5,716 nt of DNA from an uncultured Kouleothrix sp. (GTDB lineage Bacteria; Chloroflexota; Chloroflexia; Chloroflexales; Roseiflexaceae), in assembly GCA_937858455.1 (NCBI GenBank), contig CALLYN010000598.1, positions 1 through 5,716 on the forward strand, read 5' to 3'. Below are positions 1 through 5,716 of the stretch, piece after piece. Made by a program: the position numbers and the translations under genes. Every line of letters begins with the position of its first letter. Position 1 is the first letter of the stretch. The notes beneath the pieces are model-generated. The model did not search any database. It had not been told where the DNA came from and was given only the letters and a program-made list of their open reading frames with translations.

Positions 1-1176
1 GGCGGCAACGCGCCGGCCGCTGGTGCCACGGCAGCCCCGGCGGCCGGGGGCGGCGCAACCACCGAGGGCAAGTTCCAGATTCCCGCCGTCGAGGACGGCA
101 AGTTCAATATTGCGATGGTGCTGATCGGCCCGCACGACGACGGCGGCTGGTCGCAGGCGCACTACGAGGGCCTGCAGTTCGTCGAGAAGAACGTGGCGAA
201 CGTGCACACCGCGTATGTCGAGAATGTGCCCGAGGGCGCCGACTCCGAGCAGGTGTTCCGCAGCCTCTCGCGCAAGGGCTTCAACCTGATCCTGGGCACC
301 TCGTTCGGCTTCATGGATCCGATGGCTACGGTGGCCGAGGAGTTCCCCAAGATCACCTATGTGCACATCAGCGGCTTCAAGACGAACAACAAGAACTTCG
401 GCAACCTGTTCGGCGCGATGGAGAGCATGAAGTACCTGGCGGGCATGCTGGCCGGCGCGCGCGCCAAGAAGGACGGCAACCCCAAGCTCGGCTACATGGC
501 CACGTTCCCGATCCCCGAGGAGCTGCGCCTGGGCAACGCCTTCGCGCTGGGCATGCGCAAGACATGCCCCGAGTGTACGCTCGACGTGCGCTGGATCAAC
601 ACCTGGCACGACCCGGTGAAGGAGAAAGAGGGCGCGGCCTCGCTGTTCGACGCCGGCGCGCAGGTGGTGTTCACCGGCGCCGACACGCCCGCCTCGGCCG
701 ACGTGGCCCAGGAGAAGGGCAAGTGGGGCATCACCTACGACTGGGCTGGCGGCTGCAAGGTCGAGCGCTGCCTCACCGCGCCGTACTGGAACTGGGGCCC
801 GATCTATGCCAAGGTGGCCAAGGGCGTGCAGGATGGCAGCTATAAGGTCGGCTACGACTACTTCGACGCCGACAGCGGCGGCCTTGGGCTATATGGCTTT
901 ATGGAGGGCCAGCAGCCGACCAAGGGCGTGGCCGACCTGCCGCCCGAGGTGATCCAGCAGGTGAAGGACACGCTGGCCAAGATGCAGAAGGGCGAGTTCA
1001 CGCGCTTCGACGTGTTCTCCGGCCCGATCAAGGACAACACCGGCAAGGAGGTCGTGCCCGCAGGCGCCAAGCTTGAACAGGGCGACCTCGACCAGTTCGA
1101 CAAGAAGTCGGGCTGCAAGTTCTGCATGTACTGGTGGGCCGAGGGCGTGAGCGCCGAGCTGCCGAAGGCCAGCTAG
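1..1176 (+). CDS. BMP/PnrA-family ABC transporter substrate-binding lipoprotein (5' end outside window)
   Basis: This is the extracytoplasmic binding protein of an ABC importer, in the Bmp/PnrA family whose characterised members mostly bind nucleosides. The frame is open from base 1, so the gene begins upstream and 391 codons are visible. An ATG at 115 lies inside the first beta-strand of the fold and is not the start. Visible residues 1-33 are an Ala/Gly/Pro/Thr-rich linker, as found after the lipidated Cys of binding lipoproteins. The signal peptide and lipobox must lie off-window. The BMP domain starts near residue 34 (KFNIAMVLIGP), followed by GGWSQAHYEG (48-57), the family's ligand-side loop. 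Later family motifs are FPIPEELRLGNAF, WINTWHDPVKE, YWNWGPIYAKV and, near the C-terminus, MYWWAEGVSAELPK. Six cysteines occur in three pairs: 189/192, 252/257 and 372/375. The ATPase and permease genes follow. The ligand is inferred only from family: nucleoside is likely, not proven. Confidence 0.93.
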   Translation, partial: GGNAPAAGATAAPAAGGGATTEGKFQIPAVEDGKFNIAMVLIGPHDDGGWSQAHYEGLQFVEKNVANVHTAYVENVPEGADSEQVFRSLSRKGFNLILGTSFGFMDPMATVAEEFPKITYVHISGFKTNNKNFGNLFGAMESMKYLAGMLAGARAKKDGNPKLGYMATFPIPEELRLGNAFALGMRKTCPECTLDVRWINTWHDPVKEKEGAASLFDAGAQVVFTGADTPASADVAQEKGKWGITYDWAGGCKVERCLTAPYWNWGPIYAKVAKGVQDGSYKVGYDYFDADSGGLGLYGFMEGQQPTKGVADLPPEVIQQVKDTLAKMQKGEFTRFDVFSGPIKDNTGKEVVPAGAKLEQGDLDQFDKKSGCKFCMYWWAEGVSAELPKAS

Positions 1177-1184
1177 GCCGCGCG

Positions 1185-1247
1185 AGGCGACAAGGAGAGC
1201 GCGAGGCAAAGAGACGCGCTCTTTCGCCCCAGCTCTCCTTGTCGCCT
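1185..1247 (+). promoter_or_regulatory. Long intercistronic stem-loop between binding-protein and ATPase genes
   Basis: Starting 8 bases after the binding-protein stop codon, aggcgacaaggagagc (1185-1200) is perfectly complementary to gctctccttgtcgcct (1232-1247), giving a 16-bp stem. Inside it, gcg (1201-1203) can pair with cgc (1225-1227), and aaagag (1208-1213) pairs with ctcttt (1219-1224) around a 5-base loop, so about 25 base pairs form in 63 bases. Only a short TTT (1251-1253) follows, so it is not a canonical Rho-independent terminator. In other ABC operons, such as malE-malF of E. coli, hairpins at this place protect the binding-protein message or limit read-through, so that binding protein exceeds membrane components. 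That role is inferred here. The left arm carries AAGGAG (1192-1197) with no start codon at a useful distance; it looks like a sequestered or fortuitous Shine-Dalgarno match. Confidence 0.85.
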
Positions 1248-1274
1248 GAGTTTCAACAAGATAGTGCTGCAACC

Positions 1275-2788
<1,514 letters not shown>

Positions 2789-2792
<4 letters not shown>

Positions 2793-3919
2793 GTGCGGAA
2801 GTGCCTGTTTCCCCGCGGCGCGGGCTGCCGTTCGGCGTGCGCGCCGTGCCGCGCGAGGTTGTGCCTGCCTGGCTGCCGCCGCTGGTATCGATCGGCGCGA
2901 TTGTGCTGGCGCTCGCGATCGGCGCGATTGTGCTGGCGCTGGTGGGCGGCGACCCGCTGGCGGCGTATGGCCAGATCGCCCGATCGTCGTTCGGCAGCAT
3001 TGATGTCTTCTCCGACACGCTGATCAAAGCCATCCCGCTCATGATCGTTGGGCTGGCGTGCTCGGTCGCCTTCCGCATGCGGCTGTGGAACATTGGCGCC
3101 GAGGGCCAGTTCTTCATGGGCGCGTGGGGCGCCAGCGCGGTGGTGCTCATCCCGCTGGTGGCCGAAGACACCTCGCGCTGGCTGGTGATCCCGCTGATGC
3201 TGCTGGCCGGCATGGCCGCCGGTGCGCTGTGGGGCTTCATCCCTGGGGTGCTGAAGGCGCGCTTCAACGTCAACGAGATCATCTCGACGCTGATGCTCAA
3301 CTACATTGCGATCGCCTGGAACGACTTCTTTATCTTCGGCGTCTGGAGCGAGGGCGGCTTCCAGATGAGCAAGACATTCCCGAAGAACGCCTGGCTGCCG
3401 CGCCTGACCGACTATGCCGATTATGTCGACTGGTTCAGCGGGCTGACGACGCACATGGGCCTGCTGTTTGCGCTGGTGGCCGTCGTCGTGGTGTGGCTGA
3501 TCCTATACCACAGCCGCTGGGGCTACGAGATCCGGCTGATCGGCGACAACCCGCGCGCGGCGCAGTATGCCGGCGTGCCGATCGCGCGGCACACCGTGCT
3601 GGTGCTGATGCTCTCGGGCGCGCTCGCCGGCCTGGCGGGCATGTCGGAAATCAGCGGCGTGGTGCACCGGCTGCAGGGCCAGATCTCGCCGGGCTACGGC
3701 TTCACCGGCATCATCGTGGCCTGGCTGGCCAAGCTCAACCCGTTCGTGATCGTGATCGTGTCGATCCTGTTTGGCGCGCTGATCCTGGCCGGGCGCGAGA
3801 TCCAGCCCTCGGGCATCCCCAAGATGATCCAGGGCATCATCCTGGTATGCCTGATCGCCAGCGACTTTCTGCTGCGCTACCGCGTGCGGCTGCAGCGCGT
3901 TGAACGTTTGAACGCCTGA
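2789..3919 (+). CDS. ABC transporter permease 1 (BPD_transp_2 family, YufP/NupP-like)
   Basis: This 376-residue inner-membrane protein is the first of two different permeases forming the channel of the nucleoside-type importer. It belongs to the branched-chain amino acid/ribose/nucleoside permease family (BPD_transp_2). A charged, Pro/Arg-rich cytoplasmic N-terminus (1-27) precedes the first helix (about 28-53), which ends in GGDPLAAY, a family landmark. The second helix is at about 79-97, followed by LWNIGAEGQFFMGAW with the diagnostic NIGAEGQ at 101-107. Further hydrophobic segments run to the end. FNVNEIISTLMLNYIA and the late GYGFTGIIVAWLAKLNP are also typical of YufP-type permeases. It overlaps the ATPase gene by 4 bp and precedes permease 2. 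The first helix is built from a 9-residue tandem repeat. The protein ends in a basic tail (RYRVRLQRVERLNA). Confidence 0.93.
2888..2941 (+). repeat. 27-bp in-frame tandem repeat in permease 1 transmembrane helix 1
   Basis: Units 2888-2914 and 2915-2941 are identical at 25 of 27 bases; only the first and last base of the unit differ. They encode SIGAIVLAL and AIGAIVLAL (residues 34-42 and 43-51). Together they form most of the first membrane helix. With one copy the hydrophobic stretch would be only about 15 residues, too short to cross a membrane comfortably. The near-identity at third codon positions points to a recent duplication or a gene-conversion event rather than convergent hydrophobic codons. 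Confidence 0.88.
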
Positions 3920-3963
3920 ATGCGAGCACGCTGTTTAACCTTCTAAGCTTGCAACCTGCAACC

Positions 3964-3970
3964 AAAGGAA
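3964..3970 (+). promoter_or_regulatory. Ribosome binding site of permease 2
   Basis: AAAGGAA lies 3 bases before ATG 3974. It sits in the 54-bp gap 3920-3973, the only gap between the two permeases, which is visibly more AT-rich than its surroundings. The site supports independent initiation of permease 2 at 3974, in contrast to the coupled start of permease 1. Confidence 0.65.
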
Positions 3971-3973
3971 CGT

Positions 3974-4942
3974 ATGGATCCAACCATCATCCTGCAGGCG
4001 GGCGTGGCGAGCGGCACGGTGCTGCTGTTCGCCACCATCGGCGAAATTTTTGCCGAGCGCGCCGGCGTGCTGAACCTGGGCGTCGAGGGCATGATGCTGA
4101 TGGGCGCGATGACGGCGTTCAGCGTGGCGCTGCTGACCGGCAACGCCTGGCTGGGGGTGCTGGCGGCCATGCTGGTGGCCGGGCTGCTGAGCCAGCTGCA
4201 CGCGCTGATCACCATCCACCTGCAGGCCGACCAGGTGGTGAGCGGGCTGGCGCTCACGTTTGTGGGCACCGGCCTGAGCCTGGTGTTCGGCGAGGGGCTC
4301 AGCAAGGCCGGCGGGGGCGCGCTGATCGAGCCATTCTCGATCCCGCTGCTCGCCAGCATCCCGGTGGTCGGGCCGATCTTCTTTGCCAACCAGAGCCCGC
4401 TGGTGTACCTGGGCTACCTGCTGGCCCCGGCCGCCTGGTACTATGTCTACCACACCCGCCCAGGCATGAACCTCCGCGCGGTGGGCGAATACCCGGCCGC
4501 GGCCGACTCGATGGGCGTGAATATCTATCGCCTGCGCTACCTGTACGTGTTTGTCGGCGGGGTGCTGGCCGGGCTGGCCGGCGCGACGATCAGCCTGGCG
4601 GTGTCGCCGGGCTGGTTCAGCGAGCTGACGACTAGCGGCCAGGGGTGGATCGCCGTGGGCCTGGTGATCTTCGCGCAGTGGAACCCGCTGCGCGCGATGT
4701 TCGGCGCGTACGCCTTTGGCGCGCTGCGGCGGCTGATTCTCGACATTCAAGGCCCGACGGTGCTTTTTGGCGCGCGCAACCCGTTCTTCTATAACCCGTA
4801 CCTTGGCTTCTTCCTGCAGATGCTGCCGTACGCCTTCACGATCATTATTCTGGTGCTCGGCTCGCGCGAGGCGGTGCGCAACCGCCTGGGCGCGCCGGCC
4901 GCGCTGGGCCTGCCGTATGTGCGCGGCGAGCGAGGGAGGTAG
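3974..4942 (+). CDS. ABC transporter permease 2 (BPD_transp_2 family, YufQ/NupQ-like)
   Basis: This 322-residue inner-membrane protein is the second channel subunit and partner of permease 1. It opens directly with a membrane helix and then the YufQ-type signature GEIFAERAGVLNLGVEGMMLMGAM, whose NLGVEG lies at 34-39 and corresponds to NIGAEGQ in permease 1. Other family stretches are ADQVVSGLALTFVGTGLS, the loop before the fifth helix PGMNLRAVGEYPAAADSMG, and the closing GAPAALGLPYVRGER, which is characteristic of this subfamily's cytoplasmic C-terminus. Roughly eight hydrophobic segments are visible. Length is normal for the family. The start at ATG 3974 is backed by AAAGGAA. The stop at 4940-4942 is 3 bases from the next start, and the last codons contain the next gene's ribosome binding site. 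Confidence 0.93.
   Translation: MDPTIILQAGVASGTVLLFATIGEIFAERAGVLNLGVEGMMLMGAMTAFSVALLTGNAWLGVLAAMLVAGLLSQLHALITIHLQADQVVSGLALTFVGTGLSLVFGEGLSKAGGGALIEPFSIPLLASIPVVGPIFFANQSPLVYLGYLLAPAAWYYVYHTRPGMNLRAVGEYPAAADSMGVNIYRLRYLYVFVGGVLAGLAGATISLAVSPGWFSELTTSGQGWIAVGLVIFAQWNPLRAMFGAYAFGALRRLILDIQGPTVLFGARNPFFYNPYLGFFLQMLPYAFTIIILVLGSREAVRNRLGAPAALGLPYVRGERGR
4935..4940 (+). promoter_or_regulatory. Ribosome binding site of the cupin gene, inside the permease 2 end
   Basis: GGAGGT, a strong Shine-Dalgarno match, overlaps the last codons and the stop of permease 2 and ends 5 bases before ATG 4946. The tight packing indicates that the cupin is translated from the transporter message and fixes its start. 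Confidence 0.8.
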
Positions 4943-4945
4943 GCT

Positions 4946-5548
4946 ATGGCCGATGAGTACGTGCTCGATACCCCGGCCGTGCGCGCGTTTGTCGGCGCGG
5001 TACGCCAGGCGCTGGCTGCGGCCCCGCCCGATCAGGCGATGCACGCCATGCGGCCGGCCTTCGCCGCGCTGCTGGCCGACGAGGGCTGGCTGCCCGAGGC
5101 GTTTCGCCAGCCCGACACCAGCGGCGGCATGGGCGGCGGCATCGCCACCTGGCTGATCTACCGCGCCGCCGACGGCGGGCTGTCGCTGTTCGCGCTGGTG
5201 GTGCCGCCCGGCGCGGCCACGCCCGTGCACGATCACCTGGCGTGGGGGTTGGTCGGGCTGTACGCCGGCGAGCAGGACGAAGAGGTGTTTCGCCACGCCG
5301 GGCCTGCCGATGCCCAGCGCGCGCCGCTTGCGCTGGCCGAGCGCAACCACCTGCGCCCCGGCGATTTCTACGTGCTGCTGCCGCCCGAGGGCGACATCCA
5401 CCGCGTGGCCACGACTTCGGCCACGCCGTCGGTGAGCATTCACCTGCTCGGCAACGATACCGGCTGCACCTGGCGCCACGCCTATACCCCTGAAGATGGC
5501 GGCGTGCGCGAGTTTCGCTCGGGCTGGAGCAACTCGCCCTGCAGCTGA
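4946..5548 (+). CDS. Cysteine-dioxygenase-like cupin (predicted metal-dependent enzyme)
   Basis: This 200-residue soluble protein resembles the thiol-dioxygenase/PCO-like cupins related to cysteine dioxygenase and 3-mercaptopropionate dioxygenase (COG5553-type). A helical N-terminal third (about 1-60) precedes a beta-barrel. The metal site is recognisable: His 95 and His 97 in TPVHDHLAWGLVGLY, and His 152 in GDIHRV, a three-His set as used for Fe(II) in this superfamily. SIHLLGND (164-171) matches the Ser-x-His part of the dioxygenase Ser-His-Tyr relay, but the Tyr position is Leu 168. The cross-linking Cys of mammalian enzymes is also absent (Leu 102). A carboxylate-binding Arg equivalent to Arg 60 of cysteine dioxygenase is not evident. 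It has no signal peptide or membrane helix, so it is probably cytoplasmic. It starts 3 bp after permease 2. Substrate and reaction are unknown; a link to the imported ligand is a guess from context. Confidence 0.85.
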   Translation: MADEYVLDTPAVRAFVGAVRQALAAAPPDQAMHAMRPAFAALLADEGWLPEAFRQPDTSGGMGGGIATWLIYRAADGGLSLFALVVPPGAATPVHDHLAWGLVGLYAGEQDEEVFRHAGPADAQRAPLALAERNHLRPGDFYVLLPPEGDIHRVATTSATPSVSIHLLGNDTGCTWRHAYTPEDGGVREFRSGWSNSPCS

Positions 5549-5592
5549 GCCCACCCGCGCGCTACACCACCTCCATCCCGCCACCTTGCGGC

Positions 5593-5716
5593 CTAGCTGC
5601 GCGCCCGCCGCGAGGCTAGCCAGCCGCCCAGCACCATCGCCGACCCAACCAGCAGCAGCCAGGCCGGCCGGTCGGCTGGCGCGCCAGTGCGCGGTAGGCT
5701 GCGTGGCTGGTTGGGC
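5593..5716 (-). CDS. C-terminal end of a sortase-anchored (LPxTG) surface protein, partial
   Basis: On the minus strand the last 40 codons of a gene enter from the right edge and stop at TAG (complement of 5593-5595). The tail is a textbook cell-wall sorting signal: LPRTG (complement of 5683-5697), a short Ala/Pro/Asp/Arg spacer, a hydrophobic segment WLLLVGSAMVLGGWL, and a basic end ASRRARS. In organisms with sortase, the transpeptidase cuts between Thr and Gly of this motif and links the protein to the cell envelope; in others such tails act as plain membrane anchors. The five residues before LPRTG fit a Pro-rich linker but say nothing about the main domain, which lies off-window. The gene is convergent with the operon, with 44 bp between the stops and no clear terminator hairpin. 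It is short, but the three-part order makes chance unlikely. Confidence 0.8.
   Translation of the reverse strand, partial: PNQPRSLPRTGAPADRPAWLLLVGSAMVLGGWLASRRARS

Noticed and set aside
115..117. ATG 115 as start of the binding protein
   Set aside because: It lies within the first beta-strand. The frame is open to base 1 and encodes a lipoprotein-type linker.
1185..1253. Rho-independent terminator after the binding-protein gene
   Set aside because: The stem is strong, but only TTT follows and the downstream genes have no evident promoter in the gap, so complete termination is unlikely. It is kept as an intercistronic stem-loop.
1134..1274. N-terminal extension of the ATPase to an in-frame ATG at 1134
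   Set aside because: It would overlap the binding-protein gene and translate the hairpin into an Arg/Ala-rich stretch. Family homology begins only after ATG 1275.
3935..5584. Long open frame on the minus strand opposite permease 2 and the cupin
   Set aside because: Its translation is rich in Arg, His, Gln and Ala with no recognisable motif, as expected for the antisense of GC-rich genes. The plus-strand proteins are clear family members.
5594..5620. Possible terminator hairpin ctagc...gctag between the convergent genes
   Set aside because: Only a 5-bp stem with a 17-base loop and no T-tract. It lies inside the coding end of the minus-strand gene.

Overview
The window is GC-rich (by eye well above 60 %), densely coding bacterial DNA. 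It holds one transporter operon on the + strand and the tail of a convergent gene on the - strand. The codon bias is strongly G/C-ending, the solute-binding protein has an Ala/Gly/Pro/Thr-rich linker, and the protein families are consistent with a high-GC Chloroflexota (Roseiflexus/Kouleothrix-like) genome. That assignment is an inference from sequence style, because no rRNA or marker gene is present.

Layout: (1) 1-1176, a 5'-truncated gene for a BMP/PnrA-type extracytoplasmic binding protein. (2) 1177-1274, an intercistronic gap dominated by a long near-perfect stem-loop (1185-1247). (3) 1275-2792, a double-domain ABC ATPase whose second nucleotide-binding domain is degenerate, as is usual for this family. 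(4) 2789-3919, permease 1, overlapping the ATPase by 4 bp (ATGA). (5) 3974-4942, permease 2, after a 54-bp gap. (6) 4946-5548, a cysteine-dioxygenase-like cupin starting 3 bp after the permease 2 stop. (7) 5593-5716 on the - strand, the last 40 codons of a surface protein ending in an LPRTG sorting signal, convergent with the operon and 44 bp from it.

Genes 1-5 form a complete ABC importer of the kind exemplified by the B. subtilis NupNOPQ (YufNOPQ) and Treponema PnrA systems. An anchored binding protein captures the ligand (in characterised relatives usually a purine or other nucleoside), two different permeases form the pore, and one fused ATPase with an active and a degenerate site drives transport. 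The cupin is translationally packed against the last permease gene and is probably co-expressed. Its reaction is not known from sequence.

The least ordinary items are the intercistronic hairpin, three cysteine pairs in the binding protein, the cupin attached to the transporter, a 27-bp in-frame tandem duplication that builds the first membrane helix of permease 1, and the overlooked LPxTG tail at the right edge. I see no CRISPR array, tRNA, rRNA, insertion sequence or phage gene, and no convincing new defence or mobile system.
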